Origin: Pseudoxanthomonas kalamensis DSM 18571
Lineage (GTDB): Bacteria > Pseudomonadota > Gammaproteobacteria > Xanthomonadales > Xanthomonadaceae
Length of the DNA stretch: 64,000 nt
Assembly: GCF_010211745.1 (NCBI RefSeq)
Contig: NZ_PDWQ01000003.1
Span: forward strand, 1-64,000
Direction of reading: 5' to 3'
In this document: in pieces, positions 26,633 to 35,636 of the stretch
Layout of the letters: each line of letters opens with the position of its first letter
How positions within the stretch are numbered: position 1 is the stretch's first letter
Translations under genes and position numbers: made by a program
Notes under the pieces: model-generated
What the model was told of the DNA's origin: nothing
Databases searched by the model: none
Seen by the model: only the letters and a program-made list of their open reading frames with translations

Positions 26633-26708
<76 letters not shown>

Positions 26709-26880
26709 GAATTTCGCCGCAGACCGGCAGGGCGGCCGCGAAAGAGGCGGAATGATACGGATGCGGCTGCGGTTCGGCAAGCCGGATTGATGCTGAACGC
26801 ACGAACGCGGCCAGCGTGCCCGGACTTCCGGTAGCGGGCATGATGGGCGCATTACCCGTGACACCGGCGATGGAATTCCC

Positions 26881-27327
26881 ATGAAACAGATGCTTCTGCT
26901 GTTGTCGGTCCTGCTGCTGGGCGCCTGCGCCAGCGATTCCCGACTGAGCACCGATGAGAAGCTGTCGCTGTACCGCGCTCATGCCGGCGCCGAGGTCGGC
27001 AGTTTCCGCTACACCGGCAGCCTGAGCGGCTGGACGCCGCTGGGCGACAGCGCGCTGGCGGTGTGGACCCGGCCGAACGAGGCCTACCTGCTCGAATTCG
27101 GCGGCCCCTGCCAGGATCTGGGATACGCGCCGGCGATCAGCATCAGCAGCCAGTCCGGTCGGGTCTCGGCCCGCTTCGACAAGGTCAACGTGCTCGGCGT
27201 CAGCGGCGGCATCCGCATTCCCTGCCATATCCAGAGCATCCGCGAACTGGACAGCAAGGCGCTGAAGCAGGCCGAGAGCGAAATGCGCGAAGCCAAGTCG
27301 GAGGAGCGGCAGGCCGAAGCAGGCTGA
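26881..27327 (+). CDS. Lipoprotein, DUF6491-like
   Basis: 148-residue lipoprotein with lipobox LLLGAC (Cys about 16). The body matches DUF6491-type proteins common in Xanthomonadaceae: YRAHAGAEVGSFRYTG, WTPLGDSALAVWTRPNEAYLLE, CQDLGYAPAIS, and an ending with IRIPCHIQSIRELD. The two Cys in the mature part probably form a disulfide. A charged alpha-helical tail follows (residues about 125-148). Function is not known. The gene is convergent with yggX, 12 nt away. Confidence 0.75.
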   Translation: MKQMLLLLSVLLLGACASDSRLSTDEKLSLYRAHAGAEVGSFRYTGSLSGWTPLGDSALAVWTRPNEAYLLEFGGPCQDLGYAPAISISSQSGRVSARFDKVNVLGVSGGIRIPCHIQSIRELDSKALKQAESEMREAKSEERQAEAG

Positions 27328-27339
27328 CCGCGGGCGACG

Positions 27340-27609
27340 TCAATCCTGCGGGACGTAGCCGGCCGGCGCTTCGGCATCGCGTTCGAACAGGAATTTGACC
27401 ATCTGCTCTTCAAGGAAGGCGCGATGCTGTGGGTCGCGCGGCGATAGCCGGTTCTCGTTGATCAGCATGGTCTGATGCGCCAGCCACGCGGCCCAGGCCG
27501 GCTTGCCGATGTGTTCGAACACGCGCTTGCCCAGTTCGCCGGGCCAGGGCACGAAATCCAGTCCTTCGGCTTGCTGTTGCGAGTATTGGCAGAACACGGT
27601 GCGCGGCAT
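27340..27609 (-). CDS. yggX: Fe(II) trafficking/oxidative protection protein YggX
   Basis: 89-residue cytoplasmic protein implicated in iron availability and protection of Fe-S clusters. It has the family core [20 protein letters not shown] with its conserved Cys7, [27 protein letters not shown] and FLFE. Its ATG lies 1 nt after the mutY stop, as in many gammaproteobacteria where yggX follows mutY; the link fits since MutY carries a 4Fe-4S cluster. Confidence 0.93.
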   Translation of the reverse strand: MPRTVFCQYSQQQAEGLDFVPWPGELGKRVFEHIGKPAWAAWLAHQTMLINENRLSPRDPQHRAFLEEQMVKFLFERDAEAPAGYVPQD

Positions 27610-27610
27610 G

Positions 27611-28684
27611 TCAGGATTCCAGCAGTTTGCGGATAGGCGCCGGCAGGCCCAGCGACGCCAGTGCGTCGCGCGATACCCAGCGCAGGTCGTCATTGTCGCG
27701 CACCGCGGCGCGCGACACGAGCTTGCGCAATCGCAGCGGCCGCAGGTGCAGGCGGTAATGGCTGAAGGTGTGTACGAGGACTGGCAGTTCCTCGGCCGCG
27801 TCGTAGTCGCCGCGCAGGTGCGTGGCGAACCAGTCGCGCATCGCCGCGTCGGTCTCGGCCTGCGGCAGGGTCCATAGCGAGGCCCAGATGCCGGCCGGCG
27901 GACGTCGCTGCAGCAGCAGTTCGCCGCTTGCGTTCTCCAGCCACAGCGCGGTGGCCTCGCGCTCCGGCAGGACCTTGGCCGGACGTGGCGTCGGCAGGGC
28001 ACCGACCCGTCCGCTGCGCAAGGCAACGCAGTCGCTGCGCAGCGGGCAGGCATTGCAGTCCGGCTTGCCGCGCGTGCACAGCAGGGCGCCGAAATCCATC
28101 TGCGCCTGGGTGTAGTCGGCGATACGGCGGATGGGCACCAGGCGGACGTGTTCTTCCGCCAGCTGCCACAGGCGCTTTTCCGCCGCGGGCGTGCCGGGCC
28201 AGCCGTCGATGCCGTGAAAGCGCGCCAGCACGCGCTTGACGTTGCCGTCCAGGATCGGGAAGCGTTCGCCCCAGGCCTGGGCGAGGATCGCGCCGGCGGT
28301 GCTGCGGCCGATGCCGGGCAGGGCCAGCAGGGCGTCGAAATCGCGCGGCAGTTCGCTGTCGTGCAGTTCCACGCAGCGACGGGCGGCGGCATGCAGGTTG
28401 CGGGCGCGGGCGTAGTAGCCCAGCCCGGCCCAGTGCGCCATCACATCGTCGGTCGAGGCACGGGCCAGTGCGGCGATGTCGGGAAAGCGCTCGACGAAGC
28501 GCAGGAAGTACGGGACGACCGTGGCTACCTGGGTCTGCTGCAGCATGATTTCCGACAGCCACACGCGATATGGTGTGCGCGGATGCTGCCAGGGCAGATC
28601 GTGGCGGCCGTGACGGCCGAACCAGCGCAACAGGCGGCGGGCGAATGTCGTCGCAGAAGCGGCGTCAGCCGCGGCCGGAGGCAT
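27611..28684 (-). CDS. mutY: A/G-specific adenine DNA glycosylase
   Basis: 357-residue glycosylase that removes adenine from A:8-oxoG pairs. It shows [13 protein letters not shown], the helix-hairpin-helix [13 protein letters not shown] with the catalytic Asp in [13 protein letters not shown], and the 4Fe-4S ligands Cys-X6-Cys-X2-Cys-X5-Cys in [17 protein letters not shown]. The C-terminal NUDIX-like domain (about 230-350) recognises 8-oxoG. Start at the ATG at 28684, 14 nt after ftsY; the frame is open further upstream inside ftsY but has no family match there. Confidence 0.95.
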   Translation of the reverse strand: MPPAAADAASATTFARRLLRWFGRHGRHDLPWQHPRTPYRVWLSEIMLQQTQVATVVPYFLRFVERFPDIAALARASTDDVMAHWAGLGYYARARNLHAAARRCVELHDSELPRDFDALLALPGIGRSTAGAILAQAWGERFPILDGNVKRVLARFHGIDGWPGTPAAEKRLWQLAEEHVRLVPIRRIADYTQAQMDFGALLCTRGKPDCNACPLRSDCVALRSGRVGALPTPRPAKVLPEREATALWLENASGELLLQRRPPAGIWASLWTLPQAETDAAMRDWFATHLRGDYDAAEELPVLVHTFSHYRLHLRPLRLRKLVSRAAVRDNDDLRWVSRDALASLGLPAPIRKLLES

Positions 28685-28698
28685 GGTGATCGCGGCCC

Positions 28699-29784
28699 TT
28701 ACGCCGCCCCGGCCGGGGAACCCAGCGCCTCTGGCAGCAGGGCATCGACGAAGGCTTCGGCGTCGAACACGCGCAGGTCCTCGGGTTGCTCGCCGATGCC
28801 GGCGTAGCGGATCGGGATACCGAATTCGCGCGCCAGCGCGAACACCACGCCGCCCTTGGCGCTGCCGTCCAGCTTGGTCACCACCAGCCCGGTCACTCCG
28901 ACCGCGGCATGGAACTGGCGCAGTTGCGACAGGGCGTTCTGGCCGGTGGTGCCGTCGATGACCATCAGCACCTCGTGCGGCGCGGTCGGGTCCAGCTTGC
29001 CCAGCACGCGGCGGATCTTGCCCAGTTCGGCCATCAGCCCGGCCTGGGTATGCAGACGGCCGGCGGTGTCGGCGATCAGCACCTCGGTGCCGCGCGCCTT
29101 GGCCGCCTGCAGGGCGTCGAAGGCAACGGACGCAGGATCGGCATCCTGACCCTGGGCGATCACGGTCACGCCGTTGCGCTCGCCCCAGGCCTGCAGCTGG
29201 GCCACCGCAGCGGCGCGGAAGGTATCGCCGGCGGCCAGCATCAGCGGGCGGCCTTCGTCCTTGTAGCGTCGGGCCAGCTTGCCGATGGTGGTGGTCTTGC
29301 CGACGCCGTTGACGCCGACGGTCAGGATCACGAACGGGCGCGCCGAGGCATCGATGGCCAGCGGTTGCGCCACCGGCCGTAGCAGGGCGACCAGATCGGC
29401 GCGCAGCGCGGCCAGCAAAGCATTGGCGTCGGCGAACTCGCGCGCCTTCATCCGCTTGCGCAGGTCCTCGACCAGGGCGGTGGTGGCCGGCACGCCGACA
29501 TCGGCGGTGATCAGCGCGGTTTCGATCTCGTCGAGCAGATCGTCGTCCAGCCTGGGATTGCGCGAGAACAGTCCGCCGAAGGTGCGGGAAAAGGCGCTGC
29601 CGCGCAGGCGCTCGCGCCAGGACGCACGTGCAGGCACCGCCGGATCGGCCGCAAGGGCCGGTTCGCTTGGCGCTTCCAGTGGCATGTCTTCGGTCTGGGT
29701 GGCTTCCGTGGGCGTGTCCACGGCCGGCGGCGGCGCCGGTTCGGCGGGTGCATCGGGTTTCTTGCGGCGGAACCAGCTGACCAT
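28699..29784 (-). CDS. ftsY: Signal recognition particle receptor FtsY
   Basis: 361-residue SRP receptor GTPase that docks ribosome-SRP complexes at the membrane. Residues 1-60 are the acidic/proline-rich A domain (short). The N domain (about 60-140) and G domain follow, with P-loop GVNGVGKTTT, DTFRAAAVAQL, DTAGRLHTQAGLM, TKLDGSAKGG and IPIRYAGIGEQPEDL. Start at MVSWFRRKKPD, a typical FtsY N-terminus. First gene of ftsY-mutY-yggX, divergent from rsmD across 57 nt. Confidence 0.96.
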   Translation of the reverse strand: MVSWFRRKKPDAPAEPAPPPAVDTPTEATQTEDMPLEAPSEPALAADPAVPARASWRERLRGSAFSRTFGGLFSRNPRLDDDLLDEIETALITADVGVPATTALVEDLRKRMKAREFADANALLAALRADLVALLRPVAQPLAIDASARPFVILTVGVNGVGKTTTIGKLARRYKDEGRPLMLAAGDTFRAAAVAQLQAWGERNGVTVIAQGQDADPASVAFDALQAAKARGTEVLIADTAGRLHTQAGLMAELGKIRRVLGKLDPTAPHEVLMVIDGTTGQNALSQLRQFHAAVGVTGLVVTKLDGSAKGGVVFALAREFGIPIRYAGIGEQPEDLRVFDAEAFVDALLPEALGSPAGAA

Positions 29785-29841
29785 GGCGTCGGAATGGCGG
29801 AAAATGCACGCGATGGTATCACCGACCTCATTCACGAACCG

Positions 29842-30435
29842 ATGAACCGGCGCCCGGCGAGCGGCGGTTCCGTGCGCATCATCGGTGGTCGCTGGCGCGG
29901 CACCCGGCTGGCCGTAGCGGACCGTCCCGGGCTGCGTCCCAGCAGCGACCGCGTGCGCGAAACGTTGTTCAACTGGCTGATGCCGGCGTTGCCCGGTGCG
30001 CGCGTGCTGGATCTGTTCGCCGGCACAGGCGCGCTGGGCCTGGAGGCGGTGTCGCGCGGCGCGCGCGAGGCGGTGCTGGTCGAACGCGATCCGGTGCTGG
30101 CCGCGGCGTTGCGCGACAGCGTGCAGCGGCTGGCGGCGCAGGACCAAGTCGCGGTGGTGCAGGCCGATTCGCCGGCGTGGCTGTCGCAGCGACAGGGGGA
30201 GAGTTTCGATATCGCTTTCGTCGACCCACCATTCGAGGCGTCGCTGTGGCAACCGGCCCTGGCGGCGTTGCTGCCGCAAATGGCAGACGAGGGCTGGATC
30301 CATGTCGAGTCGCCGCCGGAAAGGTTGCCAGTGTTACCTGTCGACTGGATGCTGCACCGCGAGGGTCGCACGCGCGAGGTCCGCTACGCGCTGTATCGCC
30401 GGAATGCCGCCGCCCCCGGCGGGGATGGCTCTTGA
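29842..30435 (+). CDS. rsmD: 16S rRNA (guanine(966)-N2)-methyltransferase RsmD
   Basis: 197-residue SAM-dependent methyltransferase acting on G966 of 16S rRNA in the 30S subunit. The SAM motif is VLDLFAGTGALGLEAVSRGA, with the catalytic motif VDPPFE. The N-terminal VRIIGGRWRGTRL, then RPSSDRVRETLFNWL, is the family signature. The start at 29842 leaves a short lead before VRIIGG, as in homologues; an upstream ATG (29794) overlaps the ftsY promoter area. Directly precedes coaD, a common pairing. Confidence 0.94.
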   Translation: MNRRPASGGSVRIIGGRWRGTRLAVADRPGLRPSSDRVRETLFNWLMPALPGARVLDLFAGTGALGLEAVSRGAREAVLVERDPVLAAALRDSVQRLAAQDQVAVVQADSPAWLSQRQGESFDIAFVDPPFEASLWQPALAALLPQMADEGWIHVESPPERLPVLPVDWMLHREGRTREVRYALYRRNAAAPGGDGS

Positions 30436-30470
30436 TACACTGCCGGGCAATGCAAGAGGACGGCTCCTGA

Positions 30471-30974
<504 letters not shown>

Positions 30975-31023
30975 AAACCCCATCCCCACACTCATCCATC
31001 TGCACCATCCGGAGGGAGCCACC

Positions 31024-31518
31024 ATGAAAACCGCGAAATACCTGCTGTTGATCGCCTGCCTCGTCCTGCCATTCACTGCCTGCAAGAAGCACGATGCCGC
31101 GGCAATGGCCGAAGCCGAAGACGTGCCGTTGAGCGTGCCCGCCACCGATGGCGATACCGAATGGAAGGCCTACCTGCAGGACGTGGTCACCCGCAACATG
31201 GGCAAGATCACCAACAGCCCGTTCCTGTACTACCTGCCCTCGCAATCCGATCCCGAGTTCGAGGCCAAGTACGAGCGCCAGCTCGACCAGGCCAAACTGG
31301 CGATGGCCCGCGGCATCGTCGGCGGCAACCTGATCGCCTTCGGTTCGCCGGAATCGGCAAGGATGGCCGACATCGCCGTCGCTTCGTTCGCTGAAGTGCC
31401 GGCCGACACCATGAAGGGTGTGCGCGTGCTGTTCATCGGCAAGGCCGAGGACAACGAACGCGTGCAGGCGGCGTTGACCCCGTCCGGCGTCGATTACGTG
31501 TTTGTCGAGGCCAAGTAA
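31024..31518 (+). CDS. Lipoprotein of unknown family
   Basis: 164-residue protein with lipobox FTAC (Cys about 20), then Lys-Lys-His. The mature part has DTEWKAYLQDVVTRNMGKIT near residue 45 and ends with a compact alpha/beta stretch (GVRVLFIGKAEDNERVQAAL, GVDYVFVEAK) that looks like a small Rossmann-type or thioredoxin-free domain. I do not recognise a family. AGGGAG lies just upstream of the ATG. It sits between coaD and the ferredoxin gene. Confidence 0.75.
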   Translation: MKTAKYLLLIACLVLPFTACKKHDAAAMAEAEDVPLSVPATDGDTEWKAYLQDVVTRNMGKITNSPFLYYLPSQSDPEFEAKYERQLDQAKLAMARGIVGGNLIAFGSPESARMADIAVASFAEVPADTMKGVRVLFIGKAEDNERVQAALTPSGVDYVFVEAK

Positions 31519-31564
31519 GCTCCCGTCGCTGCCCCGGGATGCCGGGGCGGTGGCCGACTCCCCC

Positions 31565-31819
31565 ATGTCGCTGAAGATCAACTCACTCTGCATCAATTGC
31601 GATGTCTGCGAGCCGGCCTGTCCCAACCAGGCCATCTCGATGGGCGAGACGATCTACGTGATCGATCCGATGCGCTGCACCGAATGCGTCGGCCACCACG
31701 ACGAGCCGCAATGCGTGGCCGTGTGCCCGGTCGAGTGCATCGATCCGGACCCCGAATACCCGGAAACGGAAACGCAGCTGCTGGACAAGCTGCATCGCCT
31801 GCAACAGGAAGCCGCATGA
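31565..31819 (+). CDS. YfhL-type 2[4Fe-4S] ferredoxin
   Basis: 84-residue ferredoxin of the YfhL/AlvinFd type. One cluster motif is CINCDVCEPACP; the other has the family's insertion between the second and third ligands (CTECVGHHDEPQCVAVCPVECI). It is an electron carrier of low potential in the cytoplasm. In many proteobacteria the gene follows coaD, as here. Start at MSLKINSLCINCD (31565). Its TGA overlaps the ggt ATG by 4 nt (ATGA), which is less usual. Confidence 0.93.
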   Translation: MSLKINSLCINCDVCEPACPNQAISMGETIYVIDPMRCTECVGHHDEPQCVAVCPVECIDPDPEYPETETQLLDKLHRLQQEAA

Positions 31820-33591
31820 AACCGAAGATCACACTGGGCACGGCGCTGGCCGTGCTGCTGGCATCGCTGGCGTCGCTGTCGATGGATGTCGCCGCACGCG
31901 AATCGCGCGGCGTAGAACAGGCGCCGACCGTGCAGGCGCAACATCCGCCCGGCGCGGTGGTCGCCTCGGCGCATGCGCTGGCCACCGATGCCGGCATGCA
32001 GATCCTGCAGCAAGGCGGCAACGCTTTCGACGCGGCAGTGGCGGTGTCCTCGACGCTCGGCGTGGTCGAGCCGATCAGTTCCGGCTTGGGCGGCGGCGGC
32101 CTGTTCCTGCTGCACGACGCCGGCAGCGGCAAGGACATCTTCCTGGACGCGCGCGAATACGCGCCGGAATCGGCCACCCCGGACAAGTTCCTGGACAATG
32201 CCGGCAACCTCGACCCGGACAAGGCCCGGAACGGTCCGTGGTCGGCCGGCATTCCCGGCCTGCCGGCGATGCTGGTCGAACTGGCGGACAAGCACGGACG
32301 CCTGCCGCTGAAGCAGTCGTTGGCGCCGGCGATCCGGATTGCCGAGGAGGGCTTCCCGGTGTATGCACGGATGGCCAGCGGTTATGCGCGCCGCGCCGAA
32401 GTGATGCGCCGCTATCCGGGCACACGCGAGGTGTACGAGCGCGACGGCAAACCGATCGCCGAGGGCGACATCTTCCGCCAGCCCGAACTGGCGCACACGC
32501 TGCGCCTGCTGGGCGAACACGGTTTCGACGGCTTCTACAAGGGTGAAACGGCGAACAAGCTGATTGCCGGCGTCAAGCAGGCCGGTGGCCGCTGGACGCC
32601 GGAGGAACTGGCCGCGTACCGGGTCAAGCAGCGCGAGCCGATCCGCTTCGACTACCATGGCTGGCAGGTCACCACCGCACCGCCGGTGTCTTCCGGCGGC
32701 ATCGCCCTGGCCGAGATGCTGCAGATTCTCGAGCCGTACGACTTGCAGGACATGGACCAGGCGCACCGGGTGCATCTGATCGTCGAGTCGATGCGCCGCG
32801 CCTTCCGCGATCGCACCTTCTTCCTCGGCGACCCGGACTTCACCGACATTCCGCAGGACGTGCTGACCAGCCGCGATTACGCGCAGGGCTTGCGCGCCAC
32901 CATCCATCCGGACAAAGCGACGCCGAGCGATCTGCTGTCGGGCAAGCAAACGCCGCTGGAGGACGAGGAAACCACCCACTTCTCGATCATCGACGGCGAA
33001 GGCAACCGGGTTTCCGCCACGCAGACGGTCAACCTGCTGTACGGCTCGGGCCTGATTCCGAAGGGCACCGGTGTGCTGCTCAACGACGAGATGGATGATT
33101 TCGCCCTGAAGCCGGGCACGCCGAACGCATTCGGGGTGATGGGCTACGCGGCCAACGCGCCGAAGCCGGGCAAGCGCATGCTCAGCTCGATGACGCCGAC
33201 CTTCATGGAGTCGGCCGACAAGGTGGCGGTGCTGGGCACCCCGGGCGGCAGCCGCATCATCACCATGGTCCTGCTGGGCGTGCTGGGCTACGACGCCGGC
33301 CTGTCGGCGCAGGACGTCGCGGCGCTGCCGCGTTTCCACCATCAGTGGATGCCGGATGTGGTCGAAGCCGAGGCGGATGCGATCTCGCCCGAAGCGGTGC
33401 GGACGCTGACCGAGATGGGGCACCAGATCGTCGGCGCCGGTGGCGGCACGCTCGGTTCCAGCCACCCGTGGGGCAACCTGCAGACGGTGGAATGGGACAA
33501 GCGCAGCAATACGCTGTCGGCCGGCAGCGATCCGCGCAATCCGGTCGGCAAGGGTGAGGTGTGGTCGACGCCGGCGGGGGCGAATCCGTGA
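31816..33591 (+). CDS. ggt: Gamma-glutamyltranspeptidase/glutathione hydrolase
   Basis: 591-residue periplasmic N-terminal-nucleophile hydrolase cleaving glutathione and transferring the gamma-glutamyl group. A signal peptide (about 1-27) precedes the large-subunit part (VVASAHALATDAGMQILQQG, GGGGLFLLHDAG). Autoprocessing should occur before the nucleophile Thr386 in EETTHFSIID. The small subunit contains NDEMDDFALKPG, PGKRMLSSMTPT and the oxyanion GTPGGSRIITMV. It overlaps the ferredoxin upstream and the MAPEG gene downstream by 4 nt each. Confidence 0.95.
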   Translation: MKPKITLGTALAVLLASLASLSMDVAARESRGVEQAPTVQAQHPPGAVVASAHALATDAGMQILQQGGNAFDAAVAVSSTLGVVEPISSGLGGGGLFLLHDAGSGKDIFLDAREYAPESATPDKFLDNAGNLDPDKARNGPWSAGIPGLPAMLVELADKHGRLPLKQSLAPAIRIAEEGFPVYARMASGYARRAEVMRRYPGTREVYERDGKPIAEGDIFRQPELAHTLRLLGEHGFDGFYKGETANKLIAGVKQAGGRWTPEELAAYRVKQREPIRFDYHGWQVTTAPPVSSGGIALAEMLQILEPYDLQDMDQAHRVHLIVESMRRAFRDRTFFLGDPDFTDIPQDVLTSRDYAQGLRATIHPDKATPSDLLSGKQTPLEDEETTHFSIIDGEGNRVSATQTVNLLYGSGLIPKGTGVLLNDEMDDFALKPGTPNAFGVMGYAANAPKPGKRMLSSMTPTFMESADKVAVLGTPGGSRIITMVLLGVLGYDAGLSAQDVAALPRFHHQWMPDVVEAEADAISPEAVRTLTEMGHQIVGAGGGTLGSSHPWGNLQTVEWDKRSNTLSAGSDPRNPVGKGEVWSTPAGANP

Positions 33592-33989
33592 GGATCAGCC
33601 TGTTCATTGCCTGCTTGCACGTGCTGTTGTTCGTGCTGCTGTCGATGCGGGTGGTGCTGTACCGCTTTCGCAAACGCATCGGCATCGGCGAGGGTGCCGA
33701 CCGCGAGTTGCACAAGCGCATCCGCGTGCATGCCAATTTCGCCGAATACGTGCCGTTGGCGCTGCTGCTGCTGATGCTGCTGGAAGCGGCCGGGGTCGGT
33801 GAATGCTGGATCTGGGGTTATGGTCTGACCCTGTTGGTCGCGCGAGTGCTGCATGCGCTTGGGCTGGGACGCAGCAGCGCAACGTCGTTGCCACGTTTTC
33901 TGGGCGCTCTGACCACGTTCGTGCTGCTGCTGGCGATGGCGTTGCACGGCCTGTTGCACTGGCACGGCATCGGTTGGGCGGGCGCATGA
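33588..33989 (+). CDS. MAPEG-family membrane protein
   Basis: 133-residue protein with four predicted spans (about 4-24, 53-73, 78-93, 105-125) and the MAPEG loop [26 protein letters not shown] proteins include microsomal glutathione transferases; the sequence lacks a way to prove activity. It starts at GTG in a GTGA overlap with ggt and its stop overlaps the next ATG. The coupling with a glutathione hydrolase hints at glutathione-linked detoxification (inference). Confidence 0.85.
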   Translation: MRISLFIACLHVLLFVLLSMRVVLYRFRKRIGIGEGADRELHKRIRVHANFAEYVPLALLLLMLLEAAGVGECWIWGYGLTLLVARVLHALGLGRSSATSLPRFLGALTTFVLLLAMALHGLLHWHGIGWAGA

Positions 33990-34876
33990 AACTCTGGTCG
34001 ATCATCGGCAATTCGCAGAAGCTCGACGGCGGGGCGATGTTCGGCAATGCACCGCGGGCGATGTGGGAACGCTGGGCGCCACCGGACGAACAGAACCGGA
34101 TCTCGCTGGCCTGCCGGGCCTTGCTGGTCAGTCCGCTGAACGGCAAGACGGTGCTGTTCGAGACCGGCATTGGTGCGTTCTTCGAGCCGAAGCTGCGCGA
34201 GCGCTACGGCGTGCAGGAGCCGCAGCATGTGCTGCTGGATTCGCTGCGCGCGGCCGGATTCGAACACACCGACATCGACGTGGTGGTGCTGAGCCACCTG
34301 CATTTCGACCATGCCGGCGGCCTGTTGGCGCCGTGGCGCGAAGGCAGTGCGCCGGAGCTGCTGTTTCCCAACGCGACCTTCGTGGTCGGCGCCCGCCACT
34401 GGCAACGCGCCTGCAAGCCGCATTCGCGAGATCGCGCCAGTTTCATTCCCGAACTGCCCGGACTGTTGCAGGACAGCGGCCGGCTGGAGCTGGTCGAAGG
34501 CGAGCATTCGCGGGCGCTTGGCGAGGCGGTGCGGTTTTCCTTCAGCGACGGCCATACGCCGGGGCTAATGCTGGCCGAAGTCGTCGGACCTTCGCAGGTG
34601 GAAGGGCAGGCGCATGGCGGCGTGGCGTTCTGCGCCGACCTGATCCCGGGGCGGTTCTGGGTGCATGTGCCGATCACGATGGGTTACGACCGCTGCGCCG
34701 AGACCCTGATCGACGAGAAGCGTGCGTTCCTGGAAGACAAGCTGACGCGCGAGGTGCGCCTGTTCTTCACCCACGACACCGATTGTGCGCTGGCCCGGGT
34801 CGTCTGCGACGAAAAGGGGCGTTTCGGTACCGAACACGAACTGGCGGAACTGCATGCCAGGCCGCTGACGGACTGA
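33986..34876 (+). CDS. Metallo-beta-lactamase-fold hydrolase
   Basis: 296-residue enzyme with the MBL zinc motif [11 protein letters not shown] (HxHxDH, about residues 107-117), HTPG (His, about residue 192), an acidic ADLIPG (about 215) and a late His in FFTHDTD (about 261). The layout resembles the quorum-quenching lactonase/glyoxalase-II-like branch of the fold. There is no signal peptide. Starts at ATG 33986 in an ATGA overlap with the MAPEG gene and is the last gene of the four-gene unit. A role in thioester or lactone hydrolysis is inferred only. Confidence 0.88.
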   Translation: MKLWSIIGNSQKLDGGAMFGNAPRAMWERWAPPDEQNRISLACRALLVSPLNGKTVLFETGIGAFFEPKLRERYGVQEPQHVLLDSLRAAGFEHTDIDVVVLSHLHFDHAGGLLAPWREGSAPELLFPNATFVVGARHWQRACKPHSRDRASFIPELPGLLQDSGRLELVEGEHSRALGEAVRFSFSDGHTPGLMLAEVVGPSQVEGQAHGGVAFCADLIPGRFWVHVPITMGYDRCAETLIDEKRAFLEDKLTREVRLFFTHDTDCALARVVCDEKGRFGTEHELAELHARPLTD

Positions 34877-34895
34877 TCGCCACCGCTCGACGGCA

Positions 34896-35528
34896 TCATT
34901 CGATGCGGGTGCCGAAGATGCGGTCGCCGGCGTCGCCGAGGCCGGGCAGGATGTAGCCGTGCTCGTTGAGATGGTCGTCGATGGCGGCGGTGTAGACCTG
35001 CATGTCCGGGTGCGCGCGTTCCAGCGCGGCCAGACCTTCCGGCGCGGCGACCAGGAAGATGCCCTTGATCCGGCGCGCGCCGGCGCGCTTAAGCATGTCG
35101 ATGGTGGCGATCAGGGTGCCGCCGGTGGCCAGCATCGGGTCCAGGATCAGCGCATCGCGCTCGTCCAGGCGCCCGGTCAGGCGCTCGAAATAAGGCACCG
35201 GTTGCAGGGTTTCCTCGTCGCGCTGCAGGCCGACCACGCTGACCTTGGCCGCCGGAATCAGCGCCAGCACGCCCGGCAGCATCCCCAGCCCCGCGCGCAG
35301 GATCGGCACCACGGTGATCTTCGCCCCGGCGATCCGGCGCACCGGCACCTCGCCGGCCCAGCCCTGCTGGATGGCGGGTTCGGTTTCCAGGTCGGCAGTG
35401 GCCTCGTAGGCCAGCAGAGTGCCCAGCTCGGTGACCAGTTCGCGGAAGCCCTTGGTGCTGAGCGAGGCGTCGCGCAGCAGGCCGATCTTGTGCTGCACCA
35501 GCGGGTGACGGACTTCGACGATGTTCAT
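34896..35528 (-). CDS. upp: Uracil phosphoribosyltransferase
   Basis: 210-residue salvage enzyme making UMP from uracil and PRPP. PRPP loop: [18 protein letters not shown]; other signatures: [13 protein letters not shown] at the N-terminus, [15 protein letters not shown], and [16 protein letters not shown] at the C-terminus (uracil binding). Length 208-210 is typical. The start is at [14 protein letters not shown]. Single gene, downstream of the TonB receptor but separated from it by a terminator. Confidence 0.96.
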   Translation of the reverse strand: MNIVEVRHPLVQHKIGLLRDASLSTKGFRELVTELGTLLAYEATADLETEPAIQQGWAGEVPVRRIAGAKITVVPILRAGLGMLPGVLALIPAAKVSVVGLQRDEETLQPVPYFERLTGRLDERDALILDPMLATGGTLIATIDMLKRAGARRIKGIFLVAAPEGLAALERAHPDMQVYTAAIDDHLNEHGYILPGLGDAGDRIFGTRIE

Positions 35529-35586
35529 GGGCGATCCCCGGTTCGATGACCGAAGTGTGCACCAGAGCGGGCGGCTGCTCAAAGAA

Positions 35587-35608
35587 GAAGCCGGCTTGCG
35601 CCGGCTTC
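35587..35608 (-). terminator. Terminator after the TonB receptor gene
   Basis: A 9-bp perfect stem GAAGCCGGC/GCCGGCTTC with a 4-nt loop, followed on the minus strand by TTCTTTG. It ends the 35637-38135 transcript before upp. Confidence 0.75.
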
Positions 35609-35636
35609 TCGGTTACGACGGAACGGGTGGCCGCGG

